A DNA stretch of 64,000 nucleotides from Bradyrhizobiaceae bacterium. Lineage in GTDB: Bacteria; Pseudomonadota; Alphaproteobacteria; Rhizobiales; Xanthobacteraceae. Each line of letters opens with the position of its first letter. The stretch's first letter is position 1. The notes beneath the pieces were generated by a model. The model had not been told where the DNA came from, made no database searches, and saw nothing but the letters and a program-made list of their open reading frames with translations. Shown here in pieces: positions 1 to 8,694 of the stretch. The stretch spans positions 186,001 to 250,000 of the forward strand of contig JADYXZ010000017.1 of NCBI GenBank assembly GCA_020853885.1, in the 5' to 3' direction. The translations under genes were made by a program, and so were the position numbers.

Positions 1-63
1 CAGCGCGACCCCGAACATGGAGCGAGCGGCGAGCGGGGCCCGCCGTGCCAGCGACGCAACCAT
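1..63 (-). CDS. Start of an unidentified gene running off the left edge
   Basis: An ATG at 63 on the minus strand opens a frame that stays open to the window edge (21 codons). The residues begin MVASLARRAPLAARSMF, basic then hydrophobic, which could be the start of a signal peptide or membrane anchor. An AGGGTAAG stretch lies about eight bases upstream and could serve as ribosome binding site. Nothing here identifies the family. It would be divergent from the chemoreceptor gene at 401. Chance remains a real explanation for so short a frame. Confidence 0.4.
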   Translation of the reverse strand, partial: MVASLARRAPLAARSMFGVAL

Positions 64-400
64 CGGACGCTTACCCTACGCGAAGCACCGGAAACCGAGC
101 ATTTGGATGGCGCTGTTATCAGCTGCTTAACCTTGCAGGCGCGTTAACGGCGCTCGCTTCCGCGGGGTTCGATGGCTGCGTTTCAGCCCGTTGCACGCCC
201 GCCCTTGGTTAAGAATTCGGAAACGGGACTGCCCTGATACTGCGCCGAAATTCGGAAGGGCGGCATGGCGTTGCAACTCGCACGGGTCGGGGCCACGCTG
301 GATGAGCAGATCGTTGCAATCGCGGGGTCGCTGCCTCGTGCTTGTGCATGAGCGGAAACAAGCAGATCACTGAATCCAACTTCACTTCAAAGCATCATCA
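64..400. other. Intergenic region between divergent genes
   Basis: About 340 bases without a supported gene, presumably holding the promoter of the chemoreceptor gene at 401 and of any gene reading left from 63. TTAA sequences occur at 127-130 and 144-147, but their 13-base spacing does not match the 7-base spacing of a CtrA box. I see no convincing hairpin, operator or small gene. Confidence 0.4.
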
Positions 401-1762
401 ATGATCGAATTCACGTCTCGAATCGTTACGTCGCTTGGGCCGACGTTGGTTTTCGCCATTCTGGCGTTCTTGGCCGTCGCCACAGTTATCCTTGCCGTTC
501 TCTATGCCTCGGCAAAGCGGAGGAATGGTCAGTTCGCTGCGGCTATCAACAACATGAGCCAGGGCCTCTGCATGCTCGGGCCCGGCGGCCGCATCATCCT
601 TTGCAATGACCGCTACGTCGAAATGTACGGGATGTCGCGCGCCATCGTGAAGCCGGGCGCGACGCTCCGCGACATCGTCGAGCACCGCAAGGCGATCGGG
701 CAGTTTTCCGGCGATCCCGAAACCTATGTGGCCGATGTCATGCAGCGGGTGGCGCGCGGCGAAACCAAGCGCATGATCATGGAGGTCGGCGGCGGCCGGC
801 GCATCGCGCTGAACGAACGGCTCCTGCCCGATGGAAGCTGGGTGGCGACGCATGACGACGTGACCGAGCAATACAGGATCGAGCAGATGCGGACGGCGAT
901 GCAGGCGCAGGACGAGCGGCGCGCCGTGGTCGAAGCCGCGATCCGTTCGTTCCGCGAGCGCGTCGAGGCCATGTTGCGCGGCGTGGGCGAAAGCGCCGCT
1001 GCAATGAAAGCCACGGCCGCGAATCTCGCGGCGTCGTCGGAGCAGACGTCGGAACGCGCTCAGGGCGCCGTGCAAGCGACCAATCGCGCCTCCAGCAACG
1101 TGACGACGGCCGCCGCCGCGGCGGACGAATTGTCGGTTGCCATTGCGGACATGAGCCGGCAACTGAGCGAAACCACGGCCGCGCTCCGGCTCGCCACCAA
1201 GGAAGCGCAGTCGACCAACGAGCAGATCGCCGGTCTGGCGGAATCCTCGGAGCGGATCGGCGCCGTCGTGCAATTGATCCGCAGCATCGCCGAGCAGACC
1301 AATCTGCTCGCCCTCAACGCCACGATCGAAGCGGCGCGTGCCGGCGAGGCGGGCAGGGGATTTTCCGTCGTCGCCTCCGAAGTCAAGTCGCTTGCCGTGC
1401 AGACGGCCAAGGCGACGGAGGAGATTTCCGCGCAGATCGAATCGGTGCAGAGCGCGAGCGGTGCCGCGGTCGGCGCCATCCAGCGCATTTCCGGGCGCAT
1501 GCAGGAGATCGACCGCCACGCCTCGGCCGTCGCCGCCTCCGTCGAGCAGCAGAGCGCCGCCACCTCGGAAATCTCGCGCAACGTTGCGAGCGCGGCGCAG
1601 GGCACCGGCGACGTGGTGAGCGTGCTCGATCAGCTTGCCGGCGCGGCGACCGAGACGCGGCGCTCGGCCGATACGGTGCTCGGCGAATCCGACGCGGTGG
1701 ACAAGGCGGTCTCGAACCTGCGCACCGAAGTGGAAGGCTTCCTCCACAAGGTCGCGGTCTGA
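401..1762 (+). CDS. Methyl-accepting chemotaxis protein with PAS domain
   Basis: Chemoreceptor-type signal transducer of 453 residues. One hydrophobic segment (about 13-35) anchors it, followed directly by a PAS domain of the PAS_7 kind (about 42-158, ending in the HDDVTEQ junction). A long helical methylation and signalling region fills 170-453. The conserved hairpin tip that contacts CheA/CheW is visible around 293-325 ([19 protein letters not shown]). There is no periplasmic sensor domain and no clear HAMP, so it probably senses a cytoplasmic cue such as redox or energy state; that is inference. No C-terminal CheR/CheB-docking pentapeptide is seen. No che genes are nearby, so it would feed a pathway encoded elsewhere. 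The start lacks an obvious Shine-Dalgarno sequence, but the membrane anchor begins soon after it. Confidence 0.9.
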   Translation: MIEFTSRIVTSLGPTLVFAILAFLAVATVILAVLYASAKRRNGQFAAAINNMSQGLCMLGPGGRIILCNDRYVEMYGMSRAIVKPGATLRDIVEHRKAIGQFSGDPETYVADVMQRVARGETKRMIMEVGGGRRIALNERLLPDGSWVATHDDVTEQYRIEQMRTAMQAQDERRAVVEAAIRSFRERVEAMLRGVGESAAAMKATAANLAASSEQTSERAQGAVQATNRASSNVTTAAAAADELSVAIADMSRQLSETTAALRLATKEAQSTNEQIAGLAESSERIGAVVQLIRSIAEQTNLLALNATIEAARAGEAGRGFSVVASEVKSLAVQTAKATEEISAQIESVQSASGAAVGAIQRISGRMQEIDRHASAVAASVEQQSAATSEISRNVASAAQGTGDVVSVLDQLAGAATETRRSADTVLGESDAVDKAVSNLRTEVEGFLHKVAV

Positions 1763-1771
1763 ACAACTGTT

Positions 1772-1865
1772 CCGGTCGTCCCCGCGAAAGCGGGGACCCA
1801 GGGCGAAATATCACGCCCCGGCTTTCTTGCCGCTGGATTCCCGCTTTCGCGGGAATGAGCGGAGT
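1772..1865. repeat. Paired-palindrome repeat, family A (copy 1)
   Basis: Two palindromes separated by a variable spacer. The first is built on GTCCCCGCGAAAGCGGGGAC, the second on ATTCCCGCTTTCGCGGGAAT. It lies between the convergent ends of the chemoreceptor gene and ppdK, where the hairpins could also act as a bidirectional terminator. Further copies are at 6159, 35839 and 46526, with a variant at 38995. Confidence 0.85.
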
Positions 1866-1893
1866 ATATCAGCGGTGTCAAAACCCCTTCGGC

Positions 1894-4623
1894 TCAGCGC
1901 CGCGCCCGCTTTTTCTTCGCTGGCTTGCCTTTTGCTTTCTTGACCGGCTTGCGCGCGGCGCTTCCGCCGGCCTTCAACGCCGCCTGCGCCGCCGCAAGCC
2001 GCGCGATCGGCACGCGGAACGGCGAGCAGGACACGTAGTCGAGCCCGACCTCGTCGCAGAATGCGACCGACGCCGGATCGCCGCCGTGCTCGCCGCAGAT
2101 GCCGATCTTGAGCTTGGGCCGCACCGCGCGCCCGCGCTCGGTGCCGATCTTTACGAGCTCGCCGACGCCCCCGCGGTCGATCGACACGAACGGGTCGCCC
2201 GCAAAGACGCCCTTCTCGACATAGGTATTGAGGAAGAGTGCGGCGTCGTCGCGCGAGATGCCGAAGGTTGTCTGCGTCAGATCATTCGTGCCGAACGAGA
2301 AGAACTCGGCCGTCTCGGCGATCTCGCCCGCGTGCAGCGCCGCCCGCGGCAACTCGATCATTGTGCCGACCTGATACTCGAACTTGAAGCGGCTTTCCGT
2401 CGCCACCGCCTCGGCCATCGCGTCGATCCGCGCCTTGACGAGATCGAATTCCGCCTTGCTCGCGATCAGCGGCACCATCACCTCGGGCACGACCGGCGCG
2501 CCGGTCTTCTTCGCCGCTGCCACCGCCGCCTCGAAGATGGCGCGCGCCTGCATTTCCGCGATCTCGGGATAGGCGATCGCCAGCCGGCAGCCGCGGAAGC
2601 CGAGCATCGGGTTGAACTCGGAGAGCTCCTGCTTGCGCCGGCGCAACTTGTCGGGGGTCGCGCCCATCGCCTGCGCGACCTCGGCAATCTCCTCGTCGGT
2701 ATGCGGCAGGAACTCGTGCAGCGGCGGGTCGAGCAGCCGGATCGTCACCGGCAACCCCTTCATGATCTCGAACAGCGCGGTGAAGTCCTCGCGCTGCATC
2801 GGCAGCAGCTTGGCGAGCGCCGCGCGCCGGCCCTTCTCGTCGTCGGCGAGGATCATCTCGCGCACGGCGAGGATGCGGTCGGCCTCGAAGAACATGTGCT
2901 CCGTGCGGCAGAGCCCGATGCCTTCCGCGCCGAAGTTGCGTGCCGCGCGCGCGTCGGCCGGCGTGTCGGCGTTCGCCCGCACGCCGAGCCGGCGGAACTT
3001 GTCGGCCCATTGCATCAGCGTGTTGAACTCGCCGGAAAGCTCCGGCTCCAGCATCGGCACCCGGCCGAGCAGCACCTGGCCGCTCGTGCCGTCGATCGTG
3101 ATGACGTCGCCCGCCTTCAGCGTATGCGGACCGGCGCTCATCTCCCGCTTTGCATAGTCCACGCGGATGCTGCCGGCGCCGGAGACGCAGGGCTTGCCCA
3201 TGCCGCGCGCAACCACCGCCGCGTGCGAGGTCATGCCGCCGCGCGTCGTGAGAATTCCCTGCGCCGCGTGCATGCCGTGGATGTCCTCCGGTGACGTCTC
3301 CACGCGCACGAGGATCACCTTCTTGCCCTGCGCCTTCATCGCCTCGGCTTCATCGGCCGAGAACGTGATCTCGCCGGACGCAGCACCGGGCGAGGCCGGC
3401 AGTCCGCCTGCGATCAGCGTGCGCGGCGCGTCGGGGTCGATCGTCGGATGCAGCAACTGGTCGAGCGCCATCGGGTCGATCCGCGCGACCGCCTGCTCGC
3501 GCGTGATCCGCTTTTCGTTGGCGAACTCGACCGCGATCCGCAGCGCCGCCTTCGCCGTGCGCTTCCCCGAGCGCGCCTGCAGCATGTAGAGCTTGCCGCG
3601 CTCGATCGTGAATTCGAGGTCCTGCATGTCGCGGTAGTGCCGCTCCAGCGTCTCCGCGAAGCGCACGAACTGCTTGTAGAGCGGCGGCATCAGCGCTTCG
3701 AGCGACGGCTTGTCGGAGCCTGCCTTCTTGCGCGCGGCTTCCGTCAGGTCCTGCGGCGTGCGGATGCCGGCGACCACGTCCTCGCCCTGCGCATTGACGA
3801 GGAACTCGCCGTAAAGCGCCTTCTCGCCGGTCGAAGGATTGCGCGTGAAGGCGACGCCCGTCGCGGAATCCTCGCCCATGTTGCCGAACACCATCGCCTG
3901 CACGTTGACGGCGGTGCCCCAGCTTTCCGGAATGTTGTGCAGGCGCCGATAGGTGATCGCGCGCTGGTTCATCCACGAGCCGAACACCGCCGAGATCGCG
4001 CCCCAGAGCTGCGCGTGCGGGTCCTGCGGGAAGGGTGCGTCCTGCTCCGACTGCACGAGCTCCTTGTAGCGCGCGACGATCTTTCTCCAGTCGTCGGCTG
4101 CAAGTTCGGTATCGAGCGAATAGCCGCGCTCGTCCTTGTAGCCCTCCAGCACCTCTTCGAAGTGATGGTGATCGATGCCGAGCACCACGTTCGAATACAT
4201 CTGGATGAAGCGCCGGTAGCTGTCATAGGCGAAGCGTGCGTCCGCGCTCGCCGCGAGCGCCTCCACCGTCACGTCGTTGAGACCGAGATTGAGGACCGTG
4301 TCCATCATGCCCGGCATCGACGCCCGCGCGCCGGAGCGCACGGAAACGAGCAGCGGGTTCTTCCTGTCGCCGAATTTCCGCCCGGTGATGCGCCCGACCT
4401 TCTGCAGCGCCGCTTCCACCTGCGGCTTCAGATCGCTGGGGAGCTTCTTCGCGTGGGCGTAGTAGTGGATGCAGGCCTCGGTGGTGATCGTGAAGCCCGG
4501 CGGTACCGGCAGACCGAGGTTGGACATCTCGGCGAGATTGGCGCCTTTGCCGCCGAGCAGGTCGCGCATGGCGGCCTTTCCCTCGGCTTTGCCGTCGCCG
4601 AAAAAATAAACCCATTTAGCCAT
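1894..4623 (-). CDS. ppdK: Pyruvate, phosphate dikinase
   Basis: Interconverts pyruvate, ATP and phosphate with PEP, AMP and pyrophosphate; in bacteria it links the pyruvate and PEP pools. The protein is 909 residues. The ATP-grasp domain starts at the N-terminus (MAKWVYFFGDGKAEG, then GGKGANLAEM). The central swivelling domain carries the catalytic histidine in GGMTSHAAVVARG. The C-terminal PEP/pyruvate barrel has the catalytic cysteine in GICGEHGGDP. The start at 4623 matches the usual MAKWVYxF N-terminus, although the frame stays open further upstream. The last 18 residues (KPVKKAKGKPAKKKRARR) form a strongly basic tail beyond the barrel. No PPDK regulatory protein gene is adjacent. Confidence 0.96.
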   Translation of the reverse strand: MAKWVYFFGDGKAEGKAAMRDLLGGKGANLAEMSNLGLPVPPGFTITTEACIHYYAHAKKLPSDLKPQVEAALQKVGRITGRKFGDRKNPLLVSVRSGARASMPGMMDTVLNLGLNDVTVEALAASADARFAYDSYRRFIQMYSNVVLGIDHHHFEEVLEGYKDERGYSLDTELAADDWRKIVARYKELVQSEQDAPFPQDPHAQLWGAISAVFGSWMNQRAITYRRLHNIPESWGTAVNVQAMVFGNMGEDSATGVAFTRNPSTGEKALYGEFLVNAQGEDVVAGIRTPQDLTEAARKKAGSDKPSLEALMPPLYKQFVRFAETLERHYRDMQDLEFTIERGKLYMLQARSGKRTAKAALRIAVEFANEKRITREQAVARIDPMALDQLLHPTIDPDAPRTLIAGGLPASPGAASGEITFSADEAEAMKAQGKKVILVRVETSPEDIHGMHAAQGILTTRGGMTSHAAVVARGMGKPCVSGAGSIRVDYAKREMSAGPHTLKAGDVITIDGTSGQVLLGRVPMLEPELSGEFNTLMQWADKFRRLGVRANADTPADARAARNFGAEGIGLCRTEHMFFEADRILAVREMILADDEKGRRAALAKLLPMQREDFTALFEIMKGLPVTIRLLDPPLHEFLPHTDEEIAEVAQAMGATPDKLRRRKQELSEFNPMLGFRGCRLAIAYPEIAEMQARAIFEAAVAAAKKTGAPVVPEVMVPLIASKAEFDLVKARIDAMAEAVATESRFKFEYQVGTMIELPRAALHAGEIAETAEFFSFGTNDLTQTTFGISRDDAALFLNTYVEKGVFAGDPFVSIDRGGVGELVKIGTERGRAVRPKLKIGICGEHGGDPASVAFCDEVGLDYVSCSPFRVPIARLAAAQAALKAGGSAARKPVKKAKGKPAKKKRARR

Positions 4624-4794
4624 TGGAGTATCCGGGCGCGGGGCGGGGAGAGGATGTGGTTCCTTAACGCGAGCGTTGCCGCACTGCAACTTCCGATGCC
4701 GCGCAGCATCCCTGCAGCCATTGGATAACGCCGCCGACTCGGCCCATGATGGCGCGTCCCGCAGGGACTGTGGCAACCGGACACGGGGAACGTG

Positions 4795-4959
4795 ATGAAG
4801 ATCCATGCGCCGTCGGAGTCGATTTTCTGGGCCGCGGTCGCATTGGTCATCCTGGCCTTGTTCGGCCATTTCGTCCCCGACAGCGGCTTCCTGGCGCAGT
4901 ATCAGTTCTGGCTGTCCGTTGCGGCGTCGGCGGTCGTCCTGCTCGGTTGCGTCGTCTAG
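4795..4959 (+). CDS. Small membrane protein, paralogue 1
   Basis: A 54-residue protein with two hydrophobic segments (about 9-25 and 36-54) joined by a short loop, GHFVPDSGFLAQYQFW. A GGGGAA Shine-Dalgarno lies just before the ATG. It resembles the protein at 5076 along its whole length: both have a GHFV motif after the first segment, an aromatic QFW or RFW at the start of the second, and a GCV ending. That similarity between neighbours is good evidence that both are real genes despite their size. Function unknown. It is divergent from ppdK. Confidence 0.7.
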   Translation: MKIHAPSESIFWAAVALVILALFGHFVPDSGFLAQYQFWLSVAASAVVLLGCVV

Positions 4960-5033
4960 CGTGATCCCGAAAAAGCCTGCCCGCGGGCTTGCCCCGAGGG
5001 TGGGAACAGGGTTCGGGCGCGGATCGCGCACGG
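4960..5033. repeat. Diverged palindromic repeat, family F
   Basis: Begins directly after the stop codon of the small membrane protein gene. It opens with CGTGATCCCGAAAA and closes with GGATCGCGC, like the copies at 40877 and 62566, but holds an extra GC-rich hairpin (CCTGCCCGCGGGC) in the middle, making it longer than the others. It separates the two small-protein genes. Confidence 0.5.
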
Positions 5034-5075
5034 ACCAATGACTTGAATACGAAGCTCGAACCAGGGGGTTGAAGC

Positions 5076-5246
5076 ATGAATCTCAATGCACCCACGCAGG
5101 TCGTCTTCATCATCTCGCTGATCATCGCCGTGCTGGCGCTGATCGGCCACTTCGTCAGCATTCCCTTCATCAGCGAATACCGCTTCTGGCTCGCGATCAT
5201 CGGCTACGTGGTGCTCGCCGCCGGCTGCGTGATGAAGGGCGTCTGA
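5076..5246 (+). CDS. Small membrane protein, paralogue 2
   Basis: A 56-residue protein with two predicted membrane helices (about 8-25 and 36-53). An AGGGGG ribosome binding site lies about nine bases before the ATG. It shares with the 4795 protein the pattern hydrophobic helix, GHFV, short polar loop with Tyr-x-Phe-Trp, second helix, GCV. It ends MKGV. The pair looks like a local duplication. A clear terminator follows. Role unknown. Confidence 0.75.
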   Translation: MNLNAPTQVVFIISLIIAVLALIGHFVSIPFISEYRFWLAIIGYVVLAAGCVMKGV

Positions 5247-5267
5247 CGCAGACGAAGAAAAACCCGC

Positions 5268-5301
5268 GAACGGGCGCAACCGGCTTGCGCCCGTTCCTTT
5301 T
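5268..5301 (+). terminator. Rho-independent terminator
   Basis: A 12-base stem (GAACGGGCGCAA pairing with TTGCGCCCGTTC) with a 5-base loop, followed by CTTTT. It lies 21 bases after the stop of the second small membrane protein and before the SDR gene. Confidence 0.85.
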
Positions 5302-5320
5302 GTGAAGCGCGGAGCGAAGC

Positions 5321-6139
5321 ATGAAGATCGAGCAGTTGTTCGGCGTCAAAGGGCTCGCCACGCTCGTCACCGGCGGCGCGAGCGGCATCGGCTTCGCCTG
5401 CGCCGAAGCCATGAGCGATAACAGCGCGCGCGTCACCATCGCGGACGCAAACAGCGAGACGATGAAAGAGGCGGTCGCGAAATTGCAGGCGCGGGGCGGG
5501 GACGTGCGCGGCGTCGAGCTGAATGTGACGGATCGCGCCGCCGTGCGGCGCGTCGTCGATGATACGGCCGCCCACTACGGTCGGCTCGATGTCGTGTTCG
5601 CCAATGCCGGCATTTCCGGCGGCCCGGGCTTTCTCAATACCGACCGCACGCGCAATCCCGACCGCATGCTGGAGAACATCCCCGACGAGCTGGTCGATCG
5701 GCTGATCGAGGTGAACTACAAAGGTATCTTCACGACGATCCAGGCCGCCGCCCGCCACATGCGCGCGCAGCGGAGCGGCCGCATCATCGTCACCTCGACG
5801 ATCTCCACCTTCCATGCGGAAATCTTCGTCGGCGCACCCTACGTTATCTCCAAGGCCGGGCTCATGCAGATGATGCGGCAGGCCGCGATCGAGCTTGCCG
5901 GCTACAACGTGCAGGTCAACGCCATGGCGCCCGGTCCCTTCGTCACCAATATCGGCGGCGGCCGTTTGCAGGACCCCGCCGCGCGCTCTTTCTTTGACAA
6001 GCTGAGCCCGAGCCATCGCATCGGCCGGCCGGAGGACATCCAGGGTTTGGCGCTTTTTCTCGCCTCGCCGGCGTCGAGTCATATCACCGGCGCGCAGATC
6101 GTGATCGACGGCGGCGCCACGCTGGGAATGGCGGACTGA
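5321..6139 (+). CDS. SDR family NAD(P)-dependent oxidoreductase
   Basis: Classical short-chain dehydrogenase/reductase of 272 residues. The cofactor site TGGASGIG is at about 17-24, the NAG motif follows at about 98-100 (NAGISGG), the catalytic serine lies in VTSTIS and the Tyr-x-x-x-Lys pair in YVISK. The C-terminal part has the usual IVIDGG ending. Substrate cannot be read from sequence; the C-terminus resembles 3-oxoacyl-ACP-reductase-like members. The gene follows a terminator and is probably transcribed alone. A family A repeat lies just downstream. Confidence 0.9.
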   Translation: MKIEQLFGVKGLATLVTGGASGIGFACAEAMSDNSARVTIADANSETMKEAVAKLQARGGDVRGVELNVTDRAAVRRVVDDTAAHYGRLDVVFANAGISGGPGFLNTDRTRNPDRMLENIPDELVDRLIEVNYKGIFTTIQAAARHMRAQRSGRIIVTSTISTFHAEIFVGAPYVISKAGLMQMMRQAAIELAGYNVQVNAMAPGPFVTNIGGGRLQDPAARSFFDKLSPSHRIGRPEDIQGLALFLASPASSHITGAQIVIDGGATLGMAD

Positions 6140-6158
6140 CCGAGGCAGTCGAAAACAT

Positions 6159-6250
6159 CCGCTCGTCCCCGCGAAAGCGGGGACCCAGGGCCACAATTGA
6201 AGAATATGCAAGCTGCTCTGGATTCCCGCTTACGCGGGAATGACCGGAGT
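6159..6250. repeat. Paired-palindrome repeat, family A (copy 2)
   Basis: Same two palindromes and same orientation as the copy at 1772, with an unrelated A/T-richer spacer. It lies between the convergent ends of the SDR gene and glyS. Confidence 0.85.
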
Positions 6251-6264
6251 ACTGGACAAGCGCT

Positions 6265-8499
6265 CTATCCTTCGATCCGCGAAAAATCAGCGACCGAAAG
6301 CGTTGCCTTGCGGATGCGGTCGAGCAGCTTGAGGCGGTTCTCGCGCTGTACCTTGTCCTCGACGTTCACCGTCACCTTGTCGAAGAAGGCGTCGACCGGC
6401 GCGCGCAGCTTCGACATCGCTGCCATCGCCGCCTCGAAGTCTTCCTTCACGAGCGCCGCCGACACCTCGCTCTCGGCCTGCGTGATTGCGGCGGCAAGCG
6501 CTTTTTCCTCGGCGGCCGAAAAGAGCTTGGCGTCCGGCTCGCCAGTGTAGCTGCGCTTGTCCTTCTTCTCCTCGTCGCGAAGGATGTTGGCGGCGCGGCG
6601 GTAGCCGACGAGGAGATTCTTGCCGTCGTCGGTGTCGAGGAACTTGCCGAGCGCCTCCACCCGCCGCACGATCATCAGCAGATCGTCCTGCCCCTGCAGC
6701 GCGAATACCGCGTCGACGAGGTCGTGCCGCGCGCCCTGTTCGCGCAGGTGCACCTTCAGCCGGTCGGCGAAGAAGGCGAGGAGATCGGCGGTGAGGTCGC
6801 AGTCCTTGTGCGCCTGCACCAGGCTCGTGAGCTCGACGCGCTTCTCGCGCTCGATCTGCGAGGCGAGCGCCTCCAGCTTGACCGCGACCTCGACGTCCTC
6901 CGTCGAAAGCGCGGCGATGTCGGCGTGCAGCGGGCTGAGGATCGTGATCGCTTCGGCGAGCGCCTCGTCCTTGCGCACGGCCGCGAAGTGCCGCCACAGC
7001 GTGTCGCGCAGCGGCAGCCGCAGCTTGTTCTCGATCACGATGCGGATGATGCCGAGCGCCGCGCGCCGCAACGCGAACGGGTCCTTGGAGCCCGTCGGTT
7101 TCTCGCCGATCGCCCAGAAGCCCACCAGCATGTCGATCTTGTCGGCGAGCGCCACCGTGATCGCCACCGGGTTCGCCGGCACGCGGTCGCCGGGTCCCTG
7201 CGGGCGGTAGTGATCCTCGAGCGCGGCGGCGACCTCCGGATCGAGCCTCTCCGCCAGCGCGTAGTATTTGCCCATCAGCCCCTGCAGCTCGGGAAACTCG
7301 CCGACGACCTCCGTCAGCAGGTCGGTCTTGGCGAGCTTCGCCGCCTGCTCGACCTTGCCCGGATCGGCCTCGGCGACCGGCGCCAGCGCATCGGCGAGCA
7401 GCTCGATCCGCTCGATCCGTTCCGCCTGCGTGCCGAGCCGGTCGTGGAAGGTGATGTGCTGAAAGCGCGGGAGCCGCTCTTCGAGCCTCGTCTTGCGGTC
7501 CGTGTCCCAGAAGAACTTCGCGTCCGAGAGCCGCGCGCGGATCACGCGCGCATTGCCCGCCTTGATCGCTTCGCCGCCGTCCTTGGCCTCCATGTTCGCG
7601 ACCGTGATGAACTTGTTGGCGAGCCCGCTCTTCGGATCGCGCAGCACGAAGCATTTCTGGTTGTTGCGGATCGTGGCGCGGATCACTTCCGGCGGAATGT
7701 CGAGGAAGCTCGCGTCGAACTCGCCGAGCAGCACCACCGGCCATTCGACGAGGCCGACGACCTCTTCCAGCAATCCCTCGTCGTCGACGAGCTCGAGCCC
7801 CTGCGCGAAGGCGAGGTTCTTGGCGTCGGCGAGGATCTGCGCCTTGCGCCGCTCGCGGTCGGGCACGACCTTCGCGGCTTCCAGCTTCTTCTGCCAGTCG
7901 GCGAGCCGGCGCACCGCGATCGGCGCGGACGCATGCACGCGGTGGCCGTAGGTGACGTCGCCGGACGCGACGCCGTCGACGCTGAACTTCACGACCTCCG
8001 GCTCTTCGGTTTCCGGCCCGAAGGTGCAGACGATCGCATGCAGCGGCCGCACCCATTTCAGCGCGCCCGCGCCCCAGCGCATCGACTTCGGCCAGGAGAA
8101 ATTGCCGATGATCTCCGGCATCACCTCGGCGACGACATCCGCCGCCGGGCGGCCCTTCTTTTCGACGACGGCGACATAGAAATCGCCTTTCTTATCCGGC
8201 TGCACCTTGGCTTCGCCGATCGATTTCAGCCCCGCGCTCTTCAGAAATCCTTCGATCGCCTTCTCCGGCGCGCCGACGCGCGGACCTTTCTTCTCTTCGC
8301 GCTGGTCCGGCTGCCGCGCCGGCAGGCCCTGCACGGCGAGCGCGATCCGCCGCGGTGTGGAAAAGGCTTTCGCGCCCTCGTACACGAGCCCGCGCTCAAC
8401 GAGCGCATTAGTGACGAGCTTCTGCAGGTTCTCCTGCGCCGCGGCCTGCATGCGGGCGGGGATTTCCTCGGAGAAGAGCTCAAGGAGAAGATCGGGCAT
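6265..8499 (-). CDS. glyS: Glycine--tRNA ligase beta subunit
   Basis: Beta subunit of the bacterial alpha2beta2 glycyl-tRNA synthetase, which binds tRNA-Gly while GlyQ makes the adenylate. It has 744 residues, a normal length. The N-terminus [17 protein letters not shown] is typical and fixes the start at 8499. The body contains SWPKSMRWG and [10 protein letters not shown] motifs seen in GlyS, and the C-terminal part is the HD-like and anticodon-binding region. glyQ lies about 4 kb upstream on the same strand, separated by four genes and repeats instead of being adjacent. No Shine-Dalgarno is obvious before the start. Confidence 0.96.
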   Translation of the reverse strand: MPDLLLELFSEEIPARMQAAAQENLQKLVTNALVERGLVYEGAKAFSTPRRIALAVQGLPARQPDQREEKKGPRVGAPEKAIEGFLKSAGLKSIGEAKVQPDKKGDFYVAVVEKKGRPAADVVAEVMPEIIGNFSWPKSMRWGAGALKWVRPLHAIVCTFGPETEEPEVVKFSVDGVASGDVTYGHRVHASAPIAVRRLADWQKKLEAAKVVPDRERRKAQILADAKNLAFAQGLELVDDEGLLEEVVGLVEWPVVLLGEFDASFLDIPPEVIRATIRNNQKCFVLRDPKSGLANKFITVANMEAKDGGEAIKAGNARVIRARLSDAKFFWDTDRKTRLEERLPRFQHITFHDRLGTQAERIERIELLADALAPVAEADPGKVEQAAKLAKTDLLTEVVGEFPELQGLMGKYYALAERLDPEVAAALEDHYRPQGPGDRVPANPVAITVALADKIDMLVGFWAIGEKPTGSKDPFALRRAALGIIRIVIENKLRLPLRDTLWRHFAAVRKDEALAEAITILSPLHADIAALSTEDVEVAVKLEALASQIEREKRVELTSLVQAHKDCDLTADLLAFFADRLKVHLREQGARHDLVDAVFALQGQDDLLMIVRRVEALGKFLDTDDGKNLLVGYRRAANILRDEEKKDKRSYTGEPDAKLFSAAEEKALAAAITQAESEVSAALVKEDFEAAMAAMSKLRAPVDAFFDKVTVNVEDKVQRENRLKLLDRIRKATLSVADFSRIEG

Positions 8500-8531
8500 T
8501 GCGAGAACCGGGGCGGGAAGGGGACTGCGCC

Positions 8532-8669
8532 TAGAGTGCGATCGCTTCGAATGGAAGCGAAAAAGCTTCCATCCGAAGCGTGAATCGCACTCTAAACTAT
8601 TGATTAGAGCGGGATTCACGCTTGAGGTGGAATTGCGCTGCAATTCCGCCTCAAGCGATCCCGCTCTAG
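8532..8669. repeat. Two tandem long palindromes, family E
   Basis: Two near-perfect inverted repeats in a row, 8532-8594 and 8605-8669. Each begins TAGAG and ends CTCTA. Both contain a GATTCACGCTT-type core in one arm. They sit between the DUF2207 gene and glyS on the transcribed strand and would form strong RNA hairpins. Related copies lie at 49361-49472, and a short one at 40937-40966. Confidence 0.85.
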
Positions 8670-8694
8670 CAAGCAGCCCGGCGGATGTCACCGC

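Noticed and set aside
120..150. TTAA repeats upstream of the chemoreceptor as a possible CtrA box
   Set aside because: Spacing is 13 bases, not the 7 of a CtrA site.
6724..8583. A 619-codon plus-strand frame opposite glyS
   Set aside because: Antisense shadow of glyS without protein-like features.
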